The notes under the pieces: model-generated
Told to the model about the DNA's origin: nothing
Database searches by the model: none
What the model saw: only the letters and a program-made list of their open reading frames with translations
Part shown: positions 16,613 through 24,936 of the stretch, in pieces
Layout of the letters: the number at the start of each line of letters is the position of its first letter
How positions within the stretch are numbered: the first letter of the stretch is position 1
Program-made: the position numbers and the translations under genes
DNA from: Pseudomonas asplenii
GTDB taxonomy: Bacteria; Pseudomonadota; Gammaproteobacteria; Pseudomonadales; Pseudomonadaceae
Assembly: GCF_001293465.1 (NCBI RefSeq)
Contig: NZ_JSYZ01000014.1
Span: 248,001 to 312,000 of the forward strand
Length of the DNA: 64,000 bases
Direction of reading: 5' to 3'

Positions 16613-17908
16613 ATGGACATGTTGGCCGCCGCCCGCCTCGGCGATGAGATAGCCCACGGTTTCGGCGTGGCCGCGATGGTCGCCGGTGCCGTGGCCGGTG
16701 CCCTGATCGGCGCTGCGGTGGTGGCCGCCACCGTAGCCACCGGCGGCGCGGCGCTGGCGATCATGGCCGGTTCGATCGCTGCTGGCGGGCTGTCGATGTT
16801 CCAGATCGTCAAGGGCCTGAACACCATTTTCGATTTACCGGAGCCGACGACCGGAACGTTGATACTCGGCAGCCAGAATGTCTTCATCAACAGTCGCAAC
16901 GCCATGCGCGCCGGCGTCGATGCGGCGGACTCCTGCTCGGGCCTGCCGCTGAACCATCCGTACTGGCCGTTCAACGTCGAGATCGCCGAAGGCAGCGCCA
17001 CGGTCTATATCAACGGCCAGCCGGCGGCGCGCCTGAAGAGCAAGATGAGCTGCGGCGCGCACATCAAGACCGGCAGCCCGAATACCTTCATCGGCGGGCC
17101 GACGGTGGCCGTGGCGTTCGTCCTGGATATCGAGGGCTGGATGCACACCGGCCTGGAAGCACTGGGCCTGGCGGCGCTGGGTGGTGCGGCGATACTGGCG
17201 GCCATGACCGGGCTGGCCGCCCTGGGTGGCTTCGTCGTGATCGGCGGGGCGATGATGGGGGGGATGGAGCTGCTGGGCCAACTGGGCGATCGCCTGGGGC
17301 CGGGCTACCGCGACCTGCTACAGGGCGTTGCCGGCATGGCCCTGCTGGGCATGGGGCCGAAGATGGCGCGCCTCGCCGAGACGCCGACGCCGCGCGCGGC
17401 GGCCTACAAGGCCGGCATGACCGAAGCCGATATCATGGCGATTCCCAAGGGCAGTCGGCCACCGCCGAGCGACTACCTCGAGGGCTCGTATATCGACAGG
17501 CACCTGCAGACCTTCAAGGACGAGGGCGGCGGCTTCCTGTTCACCGCCGACGACATTTCCAACCCCAAGTACGGCTCGTTCAACCCGAACAAGTTCGTCA
17601 TGGCAAAGTCCGACCTGCAAGGCGTGGTGGCCGAGTACCAGAAGGCCGGCGATGTCTCGGTGCTGGAGTCGGCCCTGGGCTACGATCCCGGCTCGCTGGT
17701 GGGCAAGGACATCTACATGGTGAGCCTGGACAACCCCAAGGTGCTGATGCCCAACGGCAACGAAGGGGGCGTCAACTCGCTCTGGCGCCCGGGCGGCCTG
17801 ACCTATCCGGGCGGCATGCGCGAGGCAGTGCTGGACAATGTGCCGATTTCCCACGGTAATGACGTCAATGTGCTGATGTCGACCCACGATGTAGTGAAAA
17901 TCCAATGA
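16613..17908 (+). CDS. Tse6-like T6SS effector: prePAAR, transmembrane, PAAR and C-terminal toxin
   Basis: A 431-aa effector, nearly the length I recall for P. aeruginosa Tse6 (430). The prePAAR motif AARLGDEIAHG lies at residues 6-16, followed by a Gly/Ala-rich hydrophobic hairpin (17-63), a PAAR domain (about 75-168) and a second hydrophobic stretch (about 185-240). The soluble toxin domain covers about 265-431, with SYIDRHLQTF, KFVMAKSDL and NEGGVNSLWRPGG among its ordered blocks. By similarity to Tse6 it could be an NAD(P)+ glycohydrolase; this rests on recall rather than alignment. The upstream Eag gene and the downstream gene overlapping by ATGA fit a chaperone-effector-immunity operon. 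Confidence 0.85.
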   Translation: MDMLAAARLGDEIAHGFGVAAMVAGAVAGALIGAAVVAATVATGGAALAIMAGSIAAGGLSMFQIVKGLNTIFDLPEPTTGTLILGSQNVFINSRNAMRAGVDAADSCSGLPLNHPYWPFNVEIAEGSATVYINGQPAARLKSKMSCGAHIKTGSPNTFIGGPTVAVAFVLDIEGWMHTGLEALGLAALGGAAILAAMTGLAALGGFVVIGGAMMGGMELLGQLGDRLGPGYRDLLQGVAGMALLGMGPKMARLAETPTPRAAAYKAGMTEADIMAIPKGSRPPPSDYLEGSYIDRHLQTFKDEGGGFLFTADDISNPKYGSFNPNKFVMAKSDLQGVVAEYQKAGDVSVLESALGYDPGSLVGKDIYMVSLDNPKVLMPNGNEGGVNSLWRPGGLTYPGGMREAVLDNVPISHGNDVNVLMSTHDVVKIQ

Positions 17909-18438
17909 GCAACCCGTTCGACAATGTGCTGCAACTGGCCCTGGCCAACGATGAGCTGGACAAGTTCCTGGTGGGCGAGCCGTTCTACTTCCTCGAAGCC
18001 AAGGTCGACAACGACGAGCCGCAGAACGTGGTGGCGGCCTTCGACCAACTGATCGTGCCGTACTGGCGTCTAACCCACGATGCGAGCTTCCCGACGCGTT
18101 TCGTCGCGGCCCTGCTGACCCTCCTGGCGACCTATCCGGATCGCAACCGGGCGATCTACATCGCCCATGACTGGGTCTGGTACTACCGCTTCTGCCAGGA
18201 CAAACAACGCAAGCAGCCGCAGGGCCCCTACGGCGACCTGTTCGACGTCGACCTGGGCAGTGTGGCCGTGGCACTCAAGCGCCAGCTGGAAAGCCGCAAG
18301 GCCGACCTGCAGGCCGACACCCGCTGGGCGGGCGCGGCCTGGAACAGCCCGGATGGCATGTGGACGCCACTGATGCGTTCGGCGCTGATGGTGCGTGACA
18401 AGCTCGGCGGGCCGGACTTCGTTCCGGCCAATGCCTGA
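17905..18438 (+). CDS. Presumed immunity protein of the Tse6-like effector
   Basis: A 177-aa soluble protein without signal peptide, rich in Asp and aromatic residues (HDWVWYYRF near 88-96). Its ATG overlaps the effector stop (ATGA), the usual arrangement for cognate immunity genes. I do not recognise the family. It is much longer than the roughly 94-aa Tsi6 that I remember as protecting against Tse6, so either the toxin or its immunity has diverged. A cytoplasmic location fits a cytoplasmic target. The function is inferred from position only. Confidence 0.7.
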   Translation: MSNPFDNVLQLALANDELDKFLVGEPFYFLEAKVDNDEPQNVVAAFDQLIVPYWRLTHDASFPTRFVAALLTLLATYPDRNRAIYIAHDWVWYYRFCQDKQRKQPQGPYGDLFDVDLGSVAVALKRQLESRKADLQADTRWAGAAWNSPDGMWTPLMRSALMVRDKLGGPDFVPANA

Positions 18439-18445
18439 GCCGGCG

Positions 18446-18766
18446 TCAGGCGGTCATTGCCTGTGCGGGGTGGCCGGCGTCCTTGAGCAGGGCGTCGACC
18501 TTCTTCAAGTGATTGAGCAGGGCGCCGACGTTGCCGGCATTGATCAGCGTGCCCTGGGCGAAGGCCCTGTTCAACGGGATCATGGCACTGGACACCGCAT
18601 GGTTGGCCTGGGCTTCCTGCAGATTCTCCTGAAGTTGCCTGAGCATGTCCCTGAGCAGGGGATCATCCAGGGATAGCGGGGCGCCCAGGTCATGCTTCTT
18701 CAGCGTACTGACCAGCAACCCCAGCGCCACGCTGGCCCGCATCAACGCTCTTTCTCGTGCATCCAT
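18446..18766 (-). CDS. Small helical protein of unknown function in the effector zone
   Basis: A 106-aa protein, mostly amphipathic helix (MDARERALMRASVALGLLVS; LLRDMLRQLQENLQEAQANH), with no signal peptide or membrane segment. The ATG has GGGAGATGG upstream. It is convergent with the preceding immunity gene, eight bases from its stop. The all-helical make-up and place could suit an orphan immunity protein or adaptor, but nothing shows that directly. I do not recognise it. Confidence 0.65.
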   Translation of the reverse strand: MDARERALMRASVALGLLVSTLKKHDLGAPLSLDDPLLRDMLRQLQENLQEAQANHAVSSAMIPLNRAFAQGTLINAGNVGALLNHLKKVDALLKDAGHPAQAMTA

Positions 18767-18875
18767 ACGCCATCTCCCATGTTGACGATCCTGGTGACGA
18801 CTCAAGAATAGACCACGATTGTGACCAACCCGCAAACAGAACATCGGGACGTGAAGTCGCACCCGTCTATCGACG

Positions 18876-19253
18876 TCAGCGGCCCACGACGGGGTAGTGC
18901 CTGATGCGGCACGGATGGCTGTTGCCATCGCCCTTGCACATGCCATCCAGATAGCGATAGTCGACCCGTACCGTCTGTCCCTTGCCGGGCCAGCGCTTGC
19001 GTGGAAGGGTGCTCTGGTAGTCGGGCGTTTCCGGGGTGAAGGTGAGGCTCGTGCCTGCCTCCGGACACTCGACCGCCGCCGATTGCGGGCTGGCCTCCAG
19101 GACCTGGGCCTGCAACTGCGGATAGGGTTGTTTCACGACCTCGGTGACGCGCAGGTCCAGGCGGCAGACCTGCCAGGTTGCGGCGTGTGCGGGGACGCAC
19201 ACGGTCGATAACGCCAGGGCCAGTAGCGTAGAAAGCGTGGTCTGTTTTTTCAT
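18876..19253 (-). CDS. Secreted 125-aa protein of unknown function
   Basis: A signal peptide is clear (residues 1-24: KK, hydrophobic core, PAHA). The mature part of about 100 aa has four cysteines (in QVCRLD, VECPE, GMCKGD and HPCRI), suggesting two disulphides and a periplasmic or secreted location. I do not recognise the family. It lies 38 bases downstream of the pentapeptide-repeat gene on the same strand, so it may belong to the Rhs operon. A periplasmic second immunity protein is one possibility; a cargo gene is another. Confidence 0.75.
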   Translation of the reverse strand: MKKQTTLSTLLALALSTVCVPAHAATWQVCRLDLRVTEVVKQPYPQLQAQVLEASPQSAAVECPEAGTSLTFTPETPDYQSTLPRKRWPGKGQTVRVDYRYLDGMCKGDGNSHPCRIRHYPVVGR

Positions 19254-19291
19254 GATCGCGCAGTGCCTGTGTGAGAGGTTCCCCGGCTGTC

Positions 19292-20059
19292 TCAGCCAGG
19301 TTGTTGCAGCAGCGAAATGAGCTGATCGGCGAACTCCTGTCCTTCGACCTCCACCAGGTTTTTCAGATTGAAGATGCCGCCACGCTGCATGGCCAGGTTC
19401 TTGAGTCGGCGCTTGAGCAGGTTGTTCTGCGGGCTCTCGGGTTGGCTCGTGACCTGGGCCAGGGCCTTCCTGGCGCGTTCGGCCAGATCCCGGACGTAGA
19501 GGTGGCGGCTGTCCGTCGGTGGAGAAATCTGTTCCAGGTTGCAGTTCTTGAAGGTGACGTAGTCCAGGATGCAAGCGCTGAAATCTGCCCGGAGCATGGT
19601 GTTCGGTTGCTCTGCAACGAAGTTCACTTCCTGGAGCTTGCCGGAAAAACTGCAGTTTTCCAGCTTTCCGGCGTCGAAGGTGTTGTCGATGATCTTGCAG
19701 GTGTCGAACAGGCAATCGACCAGGACGCAATCATTGAAGGGGCTTTGGCGAAAGTCGCATTTGATGAAAGTGCACTGGCGGAACACGCTGTCATTGAGGC
19801 CCGCAGCGCGGAAGTCGATGTTCCTGAAGGTGCATCGTACCAGCTCGGTGGCGCTGAAGAAGCGCGCGTTGGAGAAGTCACTCTTCTCGAATGTGCAGTC
19901 TTGCAGCAGGCTCTGGTCGAAGATCGGGTAGGCGAGGTTGGTGTTCTTCAGCTCGCATCCCTTGATCAGGGCCTGCTCGAAGCGGGTTTTCTCGGGCAGT
20001 GCCCAGTCTTCGCGCTTGACGCCCGAGAGCAGTTGCGATTCGGTTCGGTTGTTCACCAC
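19292..20059 (-). CDS. Pentapeptide-repeat protein, candidate immunity to the Rhs toxin
   Basis: A 255-aa protein. Residues about 25-175 contain pentapeptide repeats of the A(D/N)LXX type with many Cys and Phe at the central position (CTFEKSDFSNARF; CTFIKCDFRQSPF; CVLVDCLFD; CSFSGKL), predicting a right-handed quadrilateral beta helix. The last 80 residues are charged and helical. The gene overlaps the rhs stop by seven bases, the standard place for immunity. Some pentapeptide proteins mimic DNA, which would suit a nuclease toxin, but that is inference. Its G+C is visibly low (30 of 60 in the 19681 block). Confidence 0.82.
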   Translation of the reverse strand: MVNNRTESQLLSGVKREDWALPEKTRFEQALIKGCELKNTNLAYPIFDQSLLQDCTFEKSDFSNARFFSATELVRCTFRNIDFRAAGLNDSVFRQCTFIKCDFRQSPFNDCVLVDCLFDTCKIIDNTFDAGKLENCSFSGKLQEVNFVAEQPNTMLRADFSACILDYVTFKNCNLEQISPPTDSRHLYVRDLAERARKALAQVTSQPESPQNNLLKRRLKNLAMQRGGIFNLKNLVEVEGQEFADQLISLLQQPG

Positions 20060-23000
20060 GTTACTCCTTCGTAGCCGTTTCCCCAGTCGCCGTAACGTCG
20101 CTGGTGGGTGCCTCTGGCCCAGTCAGCTTTGGTTGTCAGGTCCCACCAGGATTTATTCTTCGAATCATACACGTCGGGTAGTCGTTGACCCGACTTGGAT
20201 ACATTGAGGTGGGCCAACGATGGGTCCGCCTGTACGCGACGCTTGAACTCGGCATCGATCCGCTGGCCTACATACCGTCTATAGCGCGACCTGGCCTGGC
20301 CAAGGTCACCCCTGTCATAAGCCCGTTTTATCGCTGCCCGCTGTTTGACGGTAAGTGATCGTTGCGGGTTCTTGTAGACCGCCTTGCGTGCAGCGTTTGC
20401 GTGCGCCTGCAACTTTTTCGTCGTAGCGCTGCAAGGCGCCCATCCCCACGGGTCGATCCACTCGAACGGGTTGGGGGCATACTGATAGAGGTTGAAGCCA
20501 CCCAGTAGCCCAATCGGATCCGGTGTGGTGAAGCGTCCGATATCGGGGTCGTAGAACCGGAACGTGTTGTAGTGCAGGCCGGTCTCACGATCCAGGTACT
20601 GGCCCTGGAATCGCAGGTTCTGCTCTTCGATGTAATAGGGCTCACGGACTTCCTCCAGGGTGTTGCCCCAGACCCTGTAGCGTGCCTGCCACAGCGTATG
20701 TCCGTCGCTTTCCGTCAGTTGCTCGGGCAGGCCGTTGAGGTCGTTGTGGTAGTAGCGCACCTTTTGCAGTGCGCCCAGCCCGTCGACACGCGCCAGCGGC
20801 TCATAACTTCCATCGTCATACAGGTACAGGCTTGTCTGGCTGTGCCGATGCTCCTGCAGCAACCGCAGCCCATCCCAGGTAAAACGTGTCTCACCCAGTG
20901 GATAACCGTGGCTGTCCTGCTCGGTCTTCTCGATACGCCGCCCCAGCGGGTCGTAGCGCATGCGCACCACGGTCTGCTTCGCGCCGTCCTGGTTATGCAC
21001 CTCGATCAGCCGATGTTCGGCGTCGTAGGCAAAGCGTTGCACCCGCCGGCTACCGCTGCGCTTTTCGATCATCCGGCCGAAGGCGTCGTAGCGGTAGCGC
21101 TTGTCCTGGTAGGTCAGCAGCTTGTTGTGCACCACCAGGCCGGCGCCAGCCGCCGGGCCGTCGAGCAGGTTGGCTGCGGCGTCGTAGGCGAAGGTTTCGC
21201 TCTGGCCCTGGACGTTGTCCTGGCTGGCGAGGATCCGTCCGGTGGCGTCGTAGTGCAGCAGTTGGCGCCGGTCACCAGGGGGTTGCTGGTCCAGGCGGCC
21301 GATCAGGTTGTCGGCCGGGTCGTAGTCGAAGTGCTTCTGTACCGGTGCCGGCAAGGCCGAGGGTGGGCCGGCGGGGCGGCGCAGGCGTGAGCGCAGTCGG
21401 CCGCTGCGGTCGTAGTCGCTGCGGGTGCTGAGCTGGCCTTGGGTGCGCAGAACCTCGCGGTGCAGGCGGTCGCGCTCGAAGTCGCTGATCACCTGGCCGT
21501 CGAGGTTGAGCTGGTGCAGGTGCCCGCTGCCGTAGTGCAGGCGGTTGATCCGGCGACCGTCCGGTAACTGCGTCTGCTGCAGGTTGCCCAGTTCATCGTA
21601 GTGGTGCTGAAGGCTGCCCGCCGCGCTCTGTTCTTCCAGCAACTGGCCAAGGGCATCGTAGGCGAAGCCCAGGCTCTGGGTCTGTCCGGCGTTGTCGGTG
21701 AAGGTCACGGCGGTCAGTTGGTCGACCGGGTCATAGCTGTATTCGGTGCGGCCATCGTCGGTGACCTTGGCCACCAGCCGGCCGACCGCATCGCGTTCAA
21801 GCCGGTGGACGATGGGTTTGACCGGCTCGCTCGGCACGGCGGCCAGCCCAGTGCCGAAGGGGGCCGGTACATACTCCAGGCGGGTGACGTCATCCAGCCC
21901 GTCGTAGGCATAACGCCGGGCGCTGCCGTCGAGGTCCTGCTGTTCCACCAGGCGGTCGCCGGCGTCCCACAGGAAGCGGTAGCTTTCACCATTTTCATTG
22001 GTCAGCGCCATCAGGCGGCCATAGGCATCGTAGCTGAACTGTACCTGGCGTCCGACGGCATCGATGCGCTGGCGCACCTGGCCGCGGCGGTCGTACTGGT
22101 AGGTGGTGGTGTGGCCGGCCGGATCGACATGGCCGGTCAACTGGCCGCTGCTGTCGCGCAGGTACCGTTCGACGCGGCCGTCGGCCAACGTGGTCTGCAG
22201 CAGGTTACCCTGGGCGTCGTGCTGGTAGGTGGTGCGTTCGCCGAGGGCGTCGGTGACCACCTGCAGGTAGCCACGGCGGTCGTAGCCGAATCGCGTGGGG
22301 TAGCCGGAGCAGTCGATGTGCTCGGTCAGTTGCCCGAGGTCGTTCCAGTGCAGAGTCTTGCTCTTGCCGCTGGCGTCGATGATCTGCACCACCTGGCCAC
22401 GGGCGTCGTAGCGGTATTGGGTGACCTGGCCCAGCGGGTCGGTCTCGTGGGTGCAATTGCCACGCGGGTCGTAGCGGTACTGCCAGTTGTGGCCGGCGCT
22501 ATCGGTCTCCACCAGCGGCAGGGCCCAGTGTTCCAGCCAGACGGTTGAATCACTGCGTCCCAGCGGATCGAGGCTGTCGCTGAGGTTGCCGGCCTCGTCG
22601 TAGCTGTAGCGGTACTGTCCGCCCTGGGGATCGATGGCGCCGAGCAACTGGCGCTCGTCGTTCCATTCGAACTGCCAGGTCTGGCCGAGGTTGTCGGTGT
22701 ATTCGGTGATCTGGTGCTGCGGGTTCCAGCGTCGGATGCTCACGCGCTTCAAACCGTCGGTGATCCGCGTGGTGCCGCTGTCCAGGTCGTAGTCGAAGCG
22801 GTACTCGTCGCCGTCATCGGTCCAGTGGCGAATCACTCGCCATTCGCGATTGCCGACCTCGGCCCACTGGTAGAAGCAGCGCAGGCCGGTGGGCAACTGA
22901 TGCTCGACCATCCGCCTGTGCTCGTCATAGGCGAAACGCCGCTGGACCTGGCCGAGGGCATCGCGGACTTCGGCCAGGTCGCCGCCGTTGTCGTAGGCGT

Positions 23001-24492
23001 AGCTGACCAGCACCTCGCGCTGGTGATCGGGATACAGGCGCTCGATCTGCACGATCCGCTGTGGCCATTGTGGGCTGTAGACCAGTTCCACCTGCACCTG
23101 ATCGAAGGTGTCGCGCAGGCGGGTCAGCTTTCCCGACTCGTCGTAGTCGAGATAGAGGCGATTGTCGTTGCGATCGCCCAACTGGCTCAGGCGCAGATGA
23201 GCAGGATCGGCCAGGGTCGGTTCGAACAGCCGGTACAAACCGTCATCACTCTCGATCAGCAACTGGCCGTTGCCATTACGGCGCACGGCCAGGCCTTCGC
23301 CGGCGCTGAACACCGCACCGCCGAGGGGGATCGTGCCCATGTCGATGCGCCGCGCCTGTTCGTCGGTGTAGATCAGCCGTTCGCCGCCCTCGGGATGCCG
23401 CTCGACTTGCACGCAGACTTCATAGGGCACGCTCCAGCCGCTGCCGAGCAGGCTGCCCTGGCGTTCGTCGCGGCTGTTGTAGAAGCGCTGCCAGTCGATG
23501 GGCAGGATGCCGGGCAGGACGAAATCCAGCTCATCCGCGTCGCCCAGCACCTTGGCGCCGGTGGCGGCATGCACCGGGTTGGGCGAGCCGGCGATGGCCC
23601 GGGTCAGGGCGCCGGTGGCCTGGCTGACGACGAACGAGTTGACCCCCGACAGCAGCATGCACGGCAGGTTGCTCAGGAACTTGCCCTTGCCGCCCTTGAG
23701 CATCATCAGCACGGTCACCGCCAGGCCGATGCCCGGCGTCTTGCCGCTACGGATCTCGCGGACCACCACCGAGTTGCCACCGATGGTCACGTTCGGCGAG
23801 ATGGTGCCGGAGGACACCACCTTGCCGTCGCAGGTGCTGCGGTCGCCGCTGCGCACGGCGGGTTGGCCGTTGATGCTGACCTTTTCCGAGCCTTCGGCGA
23901 GATACTGCTGTGGCATCGGCGAGTGCTTGGTGCAGGTCACCAGGTCCAGCGGCTTGGGTTGTGTGCCGGGTGCCGGGCTGGCGACCGTGGGCCGCCACAT
24001 CTGCGAGAAGAAACCCTTGGCCATGTCGAGGAAGCCGGGGCTTTCCTCCTCTGCCGCGGCTTCCTCGGGAACGTTGGCGGCCTCGCTGCCGGGCACTGCG
24101 CCAGCCGGTGCCGGCGGTGGTGCGGTGCCGGCGGCGCGCGCGGCGGGAATCGAGTTGGTCAGGGTATTTTTGGAGCCGGTCTGGATGGTCGCCTGCACCG
24201 TGGGCGGAAACAGCGCGTTGCCGATCCCCTCGCACATGTCGCTCAGACCCTTGTCGGCGCCGGTCTTGCTCATCACCACGCCGACGATCACCCCGACCAC
24301 CGCACCCAGCAGGCAGGCGCCGAGACCGCCGGTGGCCACCGTGATGCCGGTGGCGGCCACCACCGCCGCCGTCGCCAGTGCGCCGATGGCGACGTTGGCC
24401 GCCACCTCCAGCACGCCGCCGACGATGTCGGCCATCACCGAGGTGTGTTCCAGCCCGTCTCCCAGGCGGGCGGCCCAGAGTGCGTCGGACAT
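20053..24492 (-). CDS. rhsA: Rhs-family T6SS effector with prePAAR/PAAR head and variable C-terminal toxin
   Basis: A 1479-aa polymorphic toxin. The prePAAR motif AARLGDGLEHT is at residues 7-17, followed by hydrophobic hairpins (about 25-80) and a PAAR domain (about 180-250). The Rhs/YD-repeat cage covers roughly 300-1340, with many xxYDxxGRL repeats. The conserved core ends with DPIGLLGGFNLYQYAPNP and IDPWGW at about 1351, the self-cleavage region. The last 128 residues are the variable toxin, basic, with RLPDVYDSKNKSWWDLTTK near 1437-1455. That looks like a possible PD-(D/E)xK-type nuclease core but is unproven. Eag chaperone and VgrG genes lie just upstream. Confidence 0.93.
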   Translation of the reverse strand: MSDALWAARLGDGLEHTSVMADIVGGVLEVAANVAIGALATAAVVAATGITVATGGLGACLLGAVVGVIVGVVMSKTGADKGLSDMCEGIGNALFPPTVQATIQTGSKNTLTNSIPAARAAGTAPPPAPAGAVPGSEAANVPEEAAAEEESPGFLDMAKGFFSQMWRPTVASPAPGTQPKPLDLVTCTKHSPMPQQYLAEGSEKVSINGQPAVRSGDRSTCDGKVVSSGTISPNVTIGGNSVVVREIRSGKTPGIGLAVTVLMMLKGGKGKFLSNLPCMLLSGVNSFVVSQATGALTRAIAGSPNPVHAATGAKVLGDADELDFVLPGILPIDWQRFYNSRDERQGSLLGSGWSVPYEVCVQVERHPEGGERLIYTDEQARRIDMGTIPLGGAVFSAGEGLAVRRNGNGQLLIESDDGLYRLFEPTLADPAHLRLSQLGDRNDNRLYLDYDESGKLTRLRDTFDQVQVELVYSPQWPQRIVQIERLYPDHQREVLVSYAYDNGGDLAEVRDALGQVQRRFAYDEHRRMVEHQLPTGLRCFYQWAEVGNREWRVIRHWTDDGDEYRFDYDLDSGTTRITDGLKRVSIRRWNPQHQITEYTDNLGQTWQFEWNDERQLLGAIDPQGGQYRYSYDEAGNLSDSLDPLGRSDSTVWLEHWALPLVETDSAGHNWQYRYDPRGNCTHETDPLGQVTQYRYDARGQVVQIIDASGKSKTLHWNDLGQLTEHIDCSGYPTRFGYDRRGYLQVVTDALGERTTYQHDAQGNLLQTTLADGRVERYLRDSSGQLTGHVDPAGHTTTYQYDRRGQVRQRIDAVGRQVQFSYDAYGRLMALTNENGESYRFLWDAGDRLVEQQDLDGSARRYAYDGLDDVTRLEYVPAPFGTGLAAVPSEPVKPIVHRLERDAVGRLVAKVTDDGRTEYSYDPVDQLTAVTFTDNAGQTQSLGFAYDALGQLLEEQSAAGSLQHHYDELGNLQQTQLPDGRRINRLHYGSGHLHQLNLDGQVISDFERDRLHREVLRTQGQLSTRSDYDRSGRLRSRLRRPAGPPSALPAPVQKHFDYDPADNLIGRLDQQPPGDRRQLLHYDATGRILASQDNVQGQSETFAYDAAANLLDGPAAGAGLVVHNKLLTYQDKRYRYDAFGRMIEKRSGSRRVQRFAYDAEHRLIEVHNQDGAKQTVVRMRYDPLGRRIEKTEQDSHGYPLGETRFTWDGLRLLQEHRHSQTSLYLYDDGSYEPLARVDGLGALQKVRYYHNDLNGLPEQLTESDGHTLWQARYRVWGNTLEEVREPYYIEEQNLRFQGQYLDRETGLHYNTFRFYDPDIGRFTTPDPIGLLGGFNLYQYAPNPFEWIDPWGWAPCSATTKKLQAHANAARKAVYKNPQRSLTVKQRAAIKRAYDRGDLGQARSRYRRYVGQRIDAEFKRRVQADPSLAHLNVSKSGQRLPDVYDSKNKSWWDLTTKADWARGTHQRRYGDWGNGYEGVTW

Positions 24493-24495
24493 GGC

Positions 24496-24921
24496 TCAGG
24501 CCAGTGCCAGGCTGTGCTTGATCGTGGCCCAGTGGGCGGCTTCGGCATCGCCCAGCGGCTGTGCCTTGACGTAGCTGAGCGCAGTCATCTTGCGCGTGCC
24601 GGGCAGGACGAAGGCCAGCTGGAACTGGTAGACGTTGTCCGCGCCCTTGCTGTACTGGCTGCGCGATTCGATGGCATCGAGGGATTGGTCCGCACCCAGG
24701 CGCACGTCCTGGCGCGGCTGGTAGCGCAGTGCCTGGACCTGCTGTTCGAGGCGCTTGAGCTGGCTGTCGAAGTTGCTGCGCAGGTCCTCGCCGTCGGCCA
24801 GCAGGCTGCGGCTGACGATCAGCGACGTGCCCAGTTCCGGAAACTTGAGGATGTTGATCGAGGCATCGAGCAACTCGCTGTCGGGTAGCTGGAACTGGAA
24901 TTCGTTGAGGCGATAGGTCAT
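24496..24921 (-). CDS. DUF1795-type Eag chaperone for the Rhs effector
   Basis: A 141-aa protein with the DUF1795 pattern (MTYRLNEFQFQLPDSELLDA at the N-terminus, SINILKFPE, and SYVKAQPLGDAEAAHWATI near the C-terminus). Eag proteins bind the prePAAR and membrane helices of their effector before secretion. It sits between vgrG (15-base gap) and rhs (3-base gap), so it is surely the partner of this Rhs protein. It is distinct in sequence from the Eag at 16163-16594. Confidence 0.9.
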   Translation of the reverse strand: MTYRLNEFQFQLPDSELLDASINILKFPELGTSLIVSRSLLADGEDLRSNFDSQLKRLEQQVQALRYQPRQDVRLGADQSLDAIESRSQYSKGADNVYQFQLAFVLPGTRKMTALSYVKAQPLGDAEAAHWATIKHSLALA

Positions 24922-24936
24922 GGCGTGAAGTCCTTT

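Noticed and set aside
24001..24120. VgrG or Rhs gene broken by frameshift
   Set aside because: Both frames are intact from start to stop with the domains in order.
22714..24888. Long plus-strand open frame across the rhs gene
   Set aside because: It lies antisense to a clearly coding Rhs/PAAR gene and its product is Val/Gly/Ala/His-rich shadow sequence.
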